Below are positions 33,035-45,093 of a stretch of DNA of 64,000 nucleotides, one piece after another. The stretch is taken from positions 269,829,581-269,893,580 of the forward strand of contig CM060950.1 in NCBI GenBank assembly GCA_030765055.1, written 5' to 3'. Below the pieces are notes generated by a model that searched no databases, was not told the DNA's origin, and saw only the letters and a list, made by a program, of their open reading frames with translations. Within the stretch, counting starts at the first letter, position 1, and each line of letters opens with the position of its first letter. This DNA is from Mantis religiosa. Lineage: Eukaryota; Arthropoda; Insecta; Mantodea; Mantidae. The translations under genes were made by a program, and so were the position numbers.

Positions 33035-34078
33035 ATGCCACGTCCACGAGGTTGTGTGGAGCTCACTGAAGCTCAAAAGGGTGAAATTATAGACCATGCT
33101 TCTCATGGTGAAAACGCTTCACAAATTGCCAGAGAACTGAGTTGCGACCGAAGAACAGTGAAGCAGTGGCTGGACAGGTATCATGAGGGAGAAGTTGAAT
33201 GGGTCAAATCACGCAGGCGTTCAGGTAGGCCTCGTGCAACAACTCTTGCTCAAGATAAAGCCCTGGTAGCAGATGTGATGAACCAACCTTTAAGACACAG
33301 GTCCATCTTTCTAGTTAAAGCAGTTGAATATGGTTGCTCATATGAAACCATACGCCAACGATTAAAGGATGCCGGTATTGCATCACATCGGCCTGCCACT
33401 AACCTTTTTCTTACAGAGGCACACAAAGCAGGACGATTACAATGTGCACAGCGTAATTGCGACCTTCCTCAGGCTTATTGGGGCCTGGTAATCTGGAGTG
33501 ACGAGAAGGTATTTCGATCCGACCAGCAAGGGACCCTATGTCTGTATAGACCACGAGGAACTAGATACGAACCTCAACACGTCGTTCGAGCAGCATATTC
33601 GGGAAGAATTTCAGCACAGTTCTGGGCCTACATGGCAGCATCAGGTCCAGGGGAGTTAATTCAAGTGCCAGAGAGACTGACGAGTGTAGTCTATGTAGGC
33701 ATTCTCGAAAACACTTTGCTACTATCCCTTCGTACTAGGTTTCCAGAACAAGAAGAGTATATATTTATGCACGACAACAGTGCTGTGCATACTGCAAATA
33801 TCACCCAGGATTGGCTAACGATGCATCCAGAAATAATCTGCATGTACTGGCCACCCAAGTCTCCCGATCTAAACCCCATTGAACATATATGGGCCTTCAT
33901 AGTTAAAGAATGGGAAGAACGTCGACCAGACAGGGTTCAAGAAAATTTGGTTGCTCACATGATGGAGCTATGGCAACATTATCAGCAGAATACAAACCGG
34001 TGTTCTGTATTGGTTGCAAACATACACGAAAGATTAAACGATGTAATCATAGCTGGGGGCGATTACACCAGGTTCTAA
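33035..34078 (+). CDS. Tc1-like transposase, 347 aa, DD35E, intact frame
   Basis: The frame runs from ATG 33035 to TAA 34078 without a break; 347 residues is the normal size for Tc1-like transposases. Residues 10-60 form the first helix-turn-helix (ELTEAQKGEIIDHASHGENA, RRTVKQWLDRYHEG), followed by the GRPRATT linker (65-70) and a second DNA-binding half (about 75-125). The catalytic acids are D156 (IWSDEKVF), D247 (MHDNSAVHTA) and E283 (SPDLNPIEHIW), with 35 residues between the last two, so DD35E rather than the common DD34E. It should bind the inverted repeats and move the element by cut and paste at TA. All visible key residues are present, so recent activity is plausible. Confidence 0.93.
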   Translation: MPRPRGCVELTEAQKGEIIDHASHGENASQIARELSCDRRTVKQWLDRYHEGEVEWVKSRRRSGRPRATTLAQDKALVADVMNQPLRHRSIFLVKAVEYGCSYETIRQRLKDAGIASHRPATNLFLTEAHKAGRLQCAQRNCDLPQAYWGLVIWSDEKVFRSDQQGTLCLYRPRGTRYEPQHVVRAAYSGRISAQFWAYMAASGPGELIQVPERLTSVVYVGILENTLLLSLRTRFPEQEEYIFMHDNSAVHTANITQDWLTMHPEIICMYWPPKSPDLNPIEHIWAFIVKEWEERRPDRVQENLVAHMMELWQHYQQNTNRCSVLVANIHERLNDVIIAGGDYTRF

Positions 34079-34599
34079 ATCACAAGATTTCAATTCCTTT
34101 TTACATTGTTTGTTTCCACAAATCATTGTTTATTCTAGCAAAAATACGTTTTCTATAAATCTCAAATTTGTCATAATTTATTTCATTTGTTAATGTATGA
34201 CGTTGGTTGCATGAAGAAATGACAGATTTTTTCTTTGTTTCCTAAGCAACATTATCTTTGGATATCGTCTTCTTTTTTAATTCCTGATAATAGCTATTTG
34301 TAACTAAGGTTACACAGAATATCTTTTCAGTTTTATGTCTTATACTCCACTGAATTATACACTTATATTGAAGCTCTAAGTTTGTTTTTCTCAAGATGAG
34401 AATTATTCAACTTCTTGTTATTTTATATATTAGCTTATTGTTAGAACAGATGGATGGTATACAGCGTTTAGGAGTTGGCTCCATTAAAATTATCATTCAA
34501 CCTTCTGGAAACTTCTGGCATTCTTTTCGAAAACATGTTACCTAGTCGCAAGAGAGAAAGTATATTATCATTCGTTACAATGTCTTACAAAGTAAAAAC
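34079..34599. other. Tc1-like element, 3' region between gene and right arm
   Basis: AT-rich sequence with no second frame. It should contain the polyadenylation site of the transposase transcript, but I could not choose one. Confidence 0.5.
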
Positions 34600-35283
34600 A
34601 TTGGAATAAAAATTATGAGTACATACTGGGTTTCGAAACATGAATCCTCGGTTCAGTGAGAGCATGTATTTTGCCACTGAGCTACGATAACATGTGCTTG
34701 TCGTAGGTTATATACAACAAGATGTTGGCTCTATTAAGCCGCCATTCTTCCTGGCATTCGTTTTCTTGCTAATTGTCCAGTGCCATTAGTAACAGCTTAC
34801 CCCAAGAGAACAACTGTAAATTGGTTCGTCACTTAATCTAACAAATTAAAAATCTGGAATAAAAAACATATCCACAGGATGGTACTCGAACCATGAACCC
34901 TCGTAATATTTATCAGAGCGCGTTCCCTCTGTCATTGAGCTACGTGAGCACTTAAGGAAGCTTTCTTTATATATGATATAGATATTGGTTCTGTTAAAAT
35001 CATAATTCCACGCGTTTTCCGTTTTCTTGCACATTTTCCAACGTCATGAAGTTAATAGCTCAGCTGCAAGAGAATTATTACTTACTTTGTGATATATACT
35101 CAATCTTTTATTATACTGGGTCAATATAGCCTTAGAAATTTCGAAGTGAGTAACAGGTTAAAATGGCGACCACGACACTATACATCTACGAACATGGCCG
35201 ATTAAGTTTTCATACCACTAGTCACGGAACGCCTGAGTGATATTGACCCGCGGAAAGTGTACATTTACTTTCTCGAAAGATAG
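34600..35283 (-). repeat. Tc1-like element, right inverted repeat with two tRNA-like modules
   Basis: In reverse it follows the left arm through both modules. The B-box-like motifs lie at about 34630-34641 (ttcgaaa) and 34881-34893 (ctcgaac) and the A-box-like gagctacg motifs near 34677-34690 and 34934-34950, so polymerase III-type orientation is inward from each end. The right-arm B boxes are less perfect than the left ones. Confidence 0.72.
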
Positions 35284-35376
35284 TACCTTCGGGTGAAGCT
35301 CACACTTCCGGCTGCACCACCCCAGTGCATTTGGGGTTAGTCCATAAATGGATTTTTCCTTCACTTGAAAAAAAAA
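35284..35376 (+). mobile_element. LINE-B 3' tail, second part with poly(A)
   Basis: The sequence resumes the LINE-B 3' UTR (taccttcgggtgaagctcac) directly where 32244 left off, and ends in a run of nine A at about 35368-35376. Together with 32028-32244 it makes one truncated copy of about 310 bp. Confidence 0.85.
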
Positions 35377-35522
35377 CTTATCTTGCATATTTTCATTCAC
35401 ATCCTTTTATCTTCCCTTGTTGTTGGCCTTTTATAGATTTTGTGAATAACTCTAGCACGCTCTAAGTATATTGAGGCACTGTTATATAAATCAAAAGTAT
35501 AAATTATTCCTTGTCTCTCCAA

Positions 35523-37843
<2,321 letters not shown>

Positions 37844-37853
37844 GTCTCTCCAA

Positions 37854-38689
37854 ATGAAATGACTACTTTTTGCATTTTATAGCTAAGTTCGGTAGAACAG
37901 ATTTCGGAATTAACATTCGCAGCATTAGAACCATTATTCTTTTACTTGTATTTAAATTAATAATTAGAAACATCTGTTCATATGTACTACCGTACACTGA
38001 CATAAATCTTGAGGCAAGTGTATCAATTTTGTTGGATTTATTTTGTATGTCTGTCTTTATTACTTGTTTAACACTCAAAATTATTGAAACTGGTAACTTC
38101 TCCCAACAACGTTGTCTTCAATACCAAATATTCATTGATCTGTTATTTTCCACAATGGCCCATTAAAAATAATAGCAAGAGGCAAACCTTCCGTTCGAGT
38201 TAGTATAATTGATAGCAACGATTCTACAGGACTTACGTAACAACAGGTGGGGGAGATGAAACTTACTTCACAATAAGAAATCAATCTTTCAAAATCGAAT
38301 TATTTCTCCTGTCGTATATTTGCTGTCGACTACCAAAAATTGATGTGGTTAGGTTCAAGTTAGTTACTTAACCACTACCAAAGGTAATGGTGAGGTCAGA
38401 CTCCCAGATAACGTCTAACCTGATATAACAATACTGTCCAATTGTGGGATTGTCTCTATTAACATTTCAGTATTATATTGTACTAAACATATATCACGTG
38501 ACTGGGTATACAACATGCAGTTTATAATAAAAGCTTTGGCACCTTTTACAAGCAATCTTATTGTAACTTGAATCCTTAAAGTTCCGAATGGAACCAAGCA
38601 GCTGTGAAAGTCTTTAGAGAACGTCTTTTCATAGATACAATGACTGGCGTATTTTCATTCATGACTTTAATATTACTTTTTTGTAAATG
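37854..38689. other. AT-rich region without visible genes
   Basis: I see no domain-bearing frame. The sequence to the left of 35510 and this one were contiguous before LINE-C inserted. Confidence 0.5.
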
Positions 38690-40530
38690 AAATGTAGTTT
38701 GTGGAGGGAGTTGGTCTTGTTCCTGCCTCCACTTCTCTCAAGAGTGGCCTCAAGTGTGCGTCCACCAGCTGCTCCCTCCACAGGCCTGCGCTATCCCAAC
38801 CGTCGGCAGGCATTGCCGTGAACACTATGACAGCTGCGGCCCGCTCTTTCTCTTCCGCTTTTGTGCATTGTCCGCACTCTTCTGGACTCTGCCTTCGGGA
38901 CATGGCGTCTGCGTTGGCGTGTCTCTTCCCTCTGCGATTTTCGCAGGTAAAGTCGTAATTCTATCCCCTCTCTACCCAACGGGTTCTCTGGTCTCCCAGG
39001 AAACTAAAGCTAAGTAGCCAACTTAGGGTGGTGTGGTCAGTCTTCAGGTGGAGTGGCTGACCTTAGAGGTACTTGTGGGTCTTCACCACCGCCAGTTGCT
39101 CTCGCCGGGTGAGGAAGCACTTCATCTCTGCCTTGGACAGAATCTTTCTGTAGTATGCTATCACTCCCTCGTTGTCGACCTGGACTTGGGATAGGACGCC
39201 ACCAATGCAATGGTCGTTGGCGTCGGTGTGCACAATGAAGGCGCCGCTTGGTTGCGGGAATTCCAAAATAGGAGCACTGAAAAGTGTCTTCTTCGGCTGC
39301 TGAAAAACGTCTTCGGCGTCCTTCGTCTACACATAAAATCGATGTTCTTCTGTCAGGTGGGTGAGCGGCTTGGCAATATTTGAGAAGCCTTATATGAAGT
39401 GGCGGCAAAATCGGCACAGCCCCAGGTAACTGCGCAATTCTCGCTTATTGTTTGGGTGAGGCCCATCTCTAACGGCATGTGTCTTAAACGGCAGTTACTC
39501 CGTTTGTTGAGACTATGTGACCCAAATAGTTGACCTCCTTGCGGAAGAGCTGGCACTTCTTCGCCTTCAGCTTCAGGTTAGTCGCCTGCAGTGTCTGTAG
39601 CATCATCTTCAGGTTTTCGAGATGGTCTTCGAATGTCTTCCCGACGATGATAATGTCGTCCAGGTATAGCAGGAAGGCATCATAACTCAATCCTCTCATC
39701 ACTGACTCCATGAGGCGTTGGAAGGTGGTTGGTGCGTTGCAGTGACCAAAGAGCATATCTGTGAACTGCCAAAGCCAATGACTTTCGAGAAATCCGTCTT
39801 CTTCTTGTCTCTCGGGTCTAGAGCCACCTTCCAGTAACTCGAGTTCAGGTCCAGGGTCGAGAAACACTGCACACCAGCAAGCGTGTGGCCGCGCCGTGGC
39901 TCAGTGGTTAGACAGCTTGTCTCTCACCAAGGCGGCCCGAGTTCGATCCCAGGCGACCGCAAAGTGAGATTTGTGGTGGACAACACGGCGCTGGGGCAGG
40001 TTTTCTCCGGGACCTCCGGTTTCCCCCGCCATCTCATTCCACCGGTGCTCCATCTTCATCTCATGTATCATCAGTGTCACCGCCGGTGGTGCCGTATGTA
40101 GTAAAAGTGGGCATTAAACACTACGTATTATTTACCAGCAAGCGTGTCCAGGATGTCGTCAATACGGGGTAAAGGGAAAGAGTCCTTCTTGGTGAAAGCG
40201 TCCAGCTTCCTCTAGTCCTCGCAGAAATGTAGCTCGCCGTTCGTCTTCGTCACCAAGACCACAGGGGAACACGAAAGACCCTTCGATTACTCCCCTGGAT
40301 CTAATGTCCAACAGCATGTTCCGTACCGCCGCTTGTTTTATCAGCGGTACACTTCTGGGTGGTTGCCGAATAGGCCTGGCGTCTCTGGTATCGATGCGGT
40401 GAAGCACTCCATCCGTGCGACATTAGGCTCTGTAACTTTGGCTGAAGACCTGTTGGTATCGTCACAGCGGTTGTCGAACCTCCTGTAGCTGCTCTGCGGT
40501 CACATGATTAGCCGCACACAATTTACTTCT
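38690..40530 (-). mobile_element. Gypsy pol fragment (same family as gypsy-1), interrupted by a SINE
   Basis: The minus strand carries a decayed part of pol without LTRs. From right to left there are the RT N-terminus (LHRIDTRDARPIRQPP at about 40400), the RT core with LLYLDDIIIVGKTFEDHLE (about 39640-39670), the thumb, RNase H (VHTDANDHCIGGVLSQ near 39220) and the tether with MSRRQSPEECGQC (near 38900). The YLDD box is intact, unlike in gypsy-1. Several frameshifts and stops are present. There is no target duplication; both ends look like random breaks. Confidence 0.88.
39887..40133 (+). repeat. tRNA-derived SINE with 14-bp target duplication
   Basis: The body of about 247 bp is flanked by accagcaagcgtgt (39873-39886 and 40134-40147), which identifies it as a retroposed insertion into the gypsy fragment. 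The head has an A-box tggctcagtggttaga (about 39896) and a B-box gagttcgatccca (about 39939). The tail region is GC-rich with ctccgggacctccggtttcccc, and the 3' end is AT-rich (attaaacactacgtattattt). It looks younger than the SINE at 13640. Confidence 0.88.
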
Positions 40531-40719
40531 ATTTACTTTATGCCAATTTAACTAATCCTTGTTTCAAATAAGTAGCCCAAGGAGATTGTATTCTTTGATC
40601 TAGGTGTAACATTCTAGCCTCTGGTTTTGATAGACCTTCTTGGGGCTTAAAAATCCTTAGCATGAAACTCCTTCGGAAGGGAAATAGAGTGGGCAGTCTC
40701 TTGTCCGTAGTTCTATGAC
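40531..40719. other. Short spacer without visible features
   Basis: Nothing recognisable between the gypsy fragment and the tRNA-like repeats. Confidence 0.5.
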
Positions 40720-41270
40720 GTACAAAATACCATCAAGCGGCTCAAGCCTCTGCCAAAATAGATTAGGATGCTGAGAACCACTGCGTCCATAAATTAAAAT
40801 ATGCGTTCAAATCCCCATCGTGGCATTGAATTTTTCAGTTTACTCTAATTAATTAAAACATGCATATACTGGAGTAATGTATTTAAGAGGATTAATTCTG
40901 TAAGAATTGACTCCCAATATAAAATTTAACATTAAAGGTTTAATGATAAGAATCCTGGTATTTGGGTACTTACAATAGTAAGTCGCCACAAATGTGTATC
41001 TCGAATATGAGAGCTCTAAGTGGTTTACCGGGAAAATATAATGAATCAGTTGGAGGGTTTAGTGTCACTTTGGCATGTTGGCCATGCTATCTCAAGGGGT
41101 TAGAGCGACTGGATGGAAACCAGGAGATACGTTGTTCTAATCCCGGCCGTGGCATTGAACTTTTCAGTTGACTCTATTTAATTAAAAGAATCCATAGACC
41201 GCAATAATGTATTTAAAATGAGTGATTCTGCAAGAATTACTTTCTAAATATAAAATTTAACTAAAAATAG
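40720..41270 (+). repeat. Two direct tRNA-like repeats, about 360 bp apart
   Basis: Copy 1 (about 40735-40935) and copy 2 (about 41095-41270) share a B-box-like gttcaaatcccc or gttctaatcccgg. Both continue with cgtggcattgaa, ttttcagtt..actct, aattaaaa, taatgtattta, tctg(t/c)aagaatt and aatataaaatttaac. Copy 2 has a better A-box (ggggttagagcg). Neither folds as a complete tRNA by eye, so they are repeats rather than tRNA genes. Confidence 0.6.
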
Positions 41271-41838
41271 CTAGAAAGTTGTTCATTCTACAAATCAGAA
41301 GATACATTTGATATAAATTGCGCGTTTTAACGAGGTGTATGCCCCTTGATTTCTAAGGTTTGGTCCATCTGTAACGCTTTAACAGTTATAAATATAAATT
41401 CAACCCAGAAGAAATTGGATTAACGTGACTTTCCTAAAAACTGAGAACACGCTTTTGCTGTGTCATGAAATATGTTGAAAATATATGTTCAGTAAAACTA
41501 AGAGAGACGATTTTGAGAAACTACACATTTTCCAAAACTATTCAATAAAGAGTTGTAAGGAGTGGTTTGCTTTACTTGAAAGTGTTCGTATCGCATTCTG
41601 GGACAACAATGATGTTAAATATCAAGTTTGGTATTTAACTGAATTTTCGATTTCTACTTATAATGCTCAAAGGTGAGGTTTTTCAAATGGTGTCTTCTCT
41701 GAATTAGTTTAATGGTACATACGTTGGGGCATCAGAATAACCAGTTCCGTTAAGCGCTGTTTCACCATTGTCTTCGCTTACCTTCAATGGCAATTAATTG
41801 AAATACTTAAATATAAATCTGGAGTTCAAAAGAGCACC
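41271..41838. other. AT-rich spacer
   Basis: A short frame (41485-41676) has no domain I recognise. Confidence 0.5.
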
Positions 41839-42036
41839 ATAACCTGAATTGGATTTATATCACAAGATAATTGGAATGATGAGAATGAAGCATAAACACT
41901 GCCGTAGTTTTTGCTAATTTCAATAGCCAGTCGCAATCTCCTGTTCCCTAACGTCTGTGTTTCACAGTCGTAACCTACAGCGTTAAAATCCCGTGAGCCT
42001 AAGAATTCTACTGTGTGTGTATGTCCAACATGATAT
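41839..42036 (+). repeat. Tandem unit, copy 1, left part
   Basis: The stretch starts ataacctgaattgg and includes gaagcataaacactgccgtag and attctactgtgtgtgtatgtc. It is repeated in copy 2 (55127-55185, 59735-59867 and 60387 onward). Gypsy-2 cuts it after the target bases atat (42033-42036); it resumes at 55034. Confidence 0.85.
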
Positions 42037-42508
42037 TGTCACCTAATTATCGGAAGGCATGGCCAGCTAGCAGCCGGGTGGGCGGCAGGAGGCATTCAGA
42101 TCACGCCTACCTATTTATCCTGTAGCGTTAACGAGGGGGATGGTTGGAAAACATCACTAGCCATCTCTTTTCCCTCCCCCGGACGTCTGGAACCTTCAGG
42201 ATGATTCACGGAACCGCGAGACTTCCAGAAACGGCGAGCTTTCCTATATAAGGCCTGCAGTGGACGAGTCAGTCAGTTCTTGGCGAGCAGCCGTTGGAAC
42301 GCCGTGCTAGTGAACGGACTGGAAGACTGTGTACGTGTATCAGAGGAGTTGTACGTAATTGTGAGTGTAGAGTGGACCTGTGACAGACGAACTGGTGAAT
42401 TGTAATTCTATGTAATTGGCAAGTGTTCCAACTGTAATTCGGTGGAAATAAAGAACATTTTGAGTTTGTGCAATTGGAATTTTAATTTCACGAAACCACA
42501 AAGTCACA
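42037..42508 (+). repeat. Gypsy-2 5' LTR
   Basis: It begins tgtcacctaattatcgg and ends aagtcaca. A possible promoter region contains ctatataaggcctgcag near 42244, with a TATA-like tatata. The sequence aataaagaaca near 42448 fits a polyadenylation signal. The right LTR starts tc instead of tg. Confidence 0.93.
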
Positions 42509-42510
42509 AC

Positions 42511-42529
42511 TGGTGTCAGGAAGCGGGAC
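42511..42529 (+). other. Gypsy-2 primer-binding site, tRNA-Leu type
   Basis: The sequence tggtgtcaggaagcgggac lies two bases after the LTR and is identical to the site in gypsy-1. Confidence 0.78.
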
Positions 42530-42554
42530 GACAACATCACCGAACATCAGAGCC

Positions 42555-43730
42555 ATGGACGCAGCATTGAAAAAGATTTTGGATAAGATGTTGGAAATGA
42601 AGGCCGAACTGACCTCGGAAATGAAAGTGGCAAATAATAGCCTGGCCGCGGAACTGACAGAAATAAAGACGGCGAATGACAACTTCGCTGCGAAAACAGA
42701 AGCGGCAAATAATAGCCTGGCCGCACAACTGACAGAAATAAAGACGGCGAGTGACAACTTCGCTGCGAAAACAGAAGCGGCGAATAACAACATGGCCGCG
42801 GAACTGAAGGAAATGAAGACGGCAAATAACAACCTGGCCGCGGAACTGAAGGAAATGAAGACGGCAAATAACAACCTGGCCGCGGAACTGAAGGAAATAA
42901 AGACCGAATTGGCCACGGAAATTAAAGCGGCAAACGAGGTCCTCGCCACAAAATTTGAAGAGCACTTGGCCGACGTAAAGGAGGACGTCACGGAGCTTGG
43001 TGAGCGCGTCGAAGACCTGGCGAGCCGAGTTAACCTGGAAGTAAAGGCTGACAGCAGCGTCAAGTCCCTGAACGCCATGATGGAGGAAATCGTTTGCATG
43101 AAGTTAAAGGACTTGAAGGCCGACGCGGCGGGACGCGACACAACATCTGCGCGCGTCAAACCGCCTAAATACGACGGCGCGACAACTTTCAAAGTCTTCC
43201 GCTGCCAGTTCGACGCAGTGGCCAAGCACAACAAATGGTCACTAGAGCAAGAGGCTACGCAGTTAATAGCCAGCCTCCAGGGACGGGCTCCGGAAGTCCT
43301 GAACGCAGTACAGATAACGGCGGCACCCAAGGACATCTGGGAGGCCCTGGAGAATCGTTTTAGAAACCACCGCTTAGCAGCAGCGTACCGCAGCCAGCTA
43401 AAGGCAAGGTCGCAGCAACCAGGGGAGACGCTGCAGGAGTTCGCCCTGGCAGTTGAGCAACTGGCTAGCAAGGCCCTAGTCGACCTACCACCAGCGTTCA
43501 TATCCCGGGAAGCTGCCTACACATTCGTTGACAGGGTACGAGACACGGAGATTCGTCAGCGCCTAATGCTCGACGACTACAAAACCATCCACGAGACGCT
43601 AACGGCAGCATTAAGGATGGAGGCGGCCAAGGTGACAGCTATCCCGACGTCGAGAATGAGGAGCGTCTGCTACACCGGAGACAAAAGACCAGCCGAGGGA
43701 CGCCGGCGAAGATCTAGTGGCCTGTGTTGA
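42555..43730 (+). CDS. Gypsy-2 gag, 391-codon open frame
   Basis: I chose ATG 42555 (MDAALKKILD) because it matches gypsy-1 and follows the primer-binding site; upstream in-frame codons have no ATG. Residues 1-140 are a long coiled coil built from repeats of about 20-25 residues (AANNSLAAELTEIKTANDN and variants). Residues about 205-340 form the Retrotrans_gag capsid-like region (LIASLQGRAPEVLNAV, ENRFRNHRLAAAYR, LQEFALAVEQLASKA, IRQRLML). An Arg-rich end precedes the stop. The stop at 43730 lies inside the zinc knuckle: the bases read C-stop-GC..Q....C, where Trp after the first Cys is usual and the His has become Gln. Gag would form the particle and bind element RNA. Confidence 0.9.
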   Translation: MDAALKKILDKMLEMKAELTSEMKVANNSLAAELTEIKTANDNFAAKTEAANNSLAAQLTEIKTASDNFAAKTEAANNNMAAELKEMKTANNNLAAELKEMKTANNNLAAELKEIKTELATEIKAANEVLATKFEEHLADVKEDVTELGERVEDLASRVNLEVKADSSVKSLNAMMEEIVCMKLKDLKADAAGRDTTSARVKPPKYDGATTFKVFRCQFDAVAKHNKWSLEQEATQLIASLQGRAPEVLNAVQITAAPKDIWEALENRFRNHRLAAAYRSQLKARSQQPGETLQEFALAVEQLASKALVDLPPAFISREAAYTFVDRVRDTEIRQRLMLDDYKTIHETLTAALRMEAAKVTAIPTSRMRSVCYTGDKRPAEGRRRRSSGLC

Positions 43731-43807
43731 GGATGTGAACAGCCGGGACAACTGGAGAGAAACTGCCCACACCAGGAAGAGCAGTCAGAAATTGAGTAAG
43801 GGCCGTC

Positions 43808-44485
43808 GTGGAGAGGGGCACGTCGGCGCCATCACCACGATCCCCTCGAGTGACACTGCGCACCGTCAGCCGGCGTTTGGATGACAGTCTCATCGCGGAC
43901 GGTTGGGTGGAGGGGAAACCGTGCCGCGTGCTCGTAGACACCGGGGCGGCCGTGACCATCATCAGACCTGACGTGGCCAAGGGTTTGCCGACGAGGAAGC
44001 CGAGCCAACCATACCCGCTTGTGATGACATTGGGTGACACCTTGCCTGTGGAGGAGGCCCTGCTAAAGTTGACCTTGAGAAGGAGTGCCGTACGTCTGTT
44101 GGTGTTCGTCGCGGAGTTGGCCGAGGAGATGATACTGGGATTGGGTGCCCTCAGGAGCCACGAGGGGACGGTCGACGTCGGCAGGAAAGTCCTGCAGCTC
44201 AACGGAGAAGAGGTTACACTCCGTCAACCCGAAGAGCCCCTTGGAATCTGCAGGGTCATCTTGAACGAAGACGTGGTTGTCCCCGCGAGGAGCGAGGTGG
44301 TGGTGACGGCGCGACTGGAAGGCCAGAGGACCAGGAACATGATGCTGGACCAGAAGACGCCTGTACAAGGACTATGTGTAGCCAGGGTATTGCTGCCGTG
44401 CCGAGAGGTGGTGCCAGTGGGACTGCTAACTCCAACGGACACTGATCACGACGTCCAGACCAGGACGGAGTTGGGAACGTGCTAG
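43808..44485 (+). pseudogene. Gypsy-2 aspartic protease region
   Basis: The frame contains RVLVDTGAAVTIIRPDVAK, the retropepsin active site with DTGA, and MILGLGALRSHEG, where families have ILG(M/L)D (the Asp is Gly here). It is in a different frame from gag and ends at a TAG (44483-44485), beyond which the same frame continues into pol. The frame as listed starts at an internal ATG; the domain is normally released from a Gag-Pol fusion. Confidence 0.85.
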
Positions 44486-45054
44486 CCCGTGGTAAGCGTA
44501 ACAGCAATCGAAAAGACACAGGAGCCTGTGCCGTCGCAAAACCTGGGGCCCCGGCTAGAAGGCCTACTGGAGAGGGCGGTTGACCACCTAACCTCAGAGC
44601 AGCTGGAGAAAGTTCGACAACTGCTGAGATGATACCAGCGCGTCTTCAGCCAAGGTGATAGTGACTACGGCCACACGGACAAAGTGCTTCACCGCATCGA
44701 CACTGGGGACGCCCGGCCTATTAGGCAACCACCTAGACGCGTCCCGATGGCAAAGCAAGGGCCGGTACGAGACATGCTGGAGGGCCTGAGATCCAGGGGA
44801 GTGATTGAAGAGTCTGACAGCCCTTGGTGTTCCCCTGTAGTCTTGGTGACGAAGAAGAACGGCGAGCTACGCTTTTGCTTGGACTACAGGAAGCTGAACG
44901 GTGTCACCCTGAAGGACTGTTTCCCCTTACCCCGGATTGACAACACTCTGGACACGCTAGCTGTTGCACAGTGGTTCTCGACCCTGGACCTGAAGTCGGG
45001 CTACTGGCAGGTAGCTCTAGACCCGAGACACAAGGAGAAGACCGCATCTTCGAC
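44486..45054 (+). pseudogene. Gypsy-2 reverse transcriptase, N-terminal half
   Basis: The frame runs through LHRIDTGDARPIRQPPRRVP, SPWCSPVVLVTKKNGELRF, DYRKLNGVTLKDCFPLPRID and STLDLKSGYWQVALDPR (motif A Asp in TLD). A TGA (near 44630) and the TAG before it are already in place. The gene is then cut at 45054 by LINE-B2; the right half resumes at 52220. Confidence 0.9.
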
Positions 45055-45093
45055 TATGTAACAAGATTTCTGGGAATACTAACACAAATAAGC

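Larger units (their letters stand above)
32245..35283 (+). mobile_element. Tc1-like DNA transposon with long inverted repeats, apparently intact
   Basis: The element lies between TA dinucleotides (32243-32244 and 35284-35285) inside a LINE-B 3' UTR, so the empty site is known from LINE-B1. The left end atatctttcaagaaag pairs with the right end ctatctttcgagaaag (read in reverse). Inverted homology extends about 690 bp inward on both sides, with small gaps. The arms contain two tRNA-like modules each. Between them lies a complete transposase gene. Tc1/mariner elements usually have much shorter inverted repeats, although long ones are known. Confidence 0.9.

Noticed and set aside
33691..33900. 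Minus-strand frame inside the Tc1-like gene
   Set aside because: It overlaps the catalytic core of an intact transposase on the other strand and has no domain.
39887..39965. A tRNA gene at the SINE head
   Set aside because: It is followed by a SINE body and bounded by a target duplication; no paired acceptor stem is evident.
42488..43501. A 337-codon minus-strand frame
   Set aside because: It is the antisense shadow of the gypsy-2 gag; its translation is low-complexity Ser/Phe/Ala from the coiled-coil repeats.
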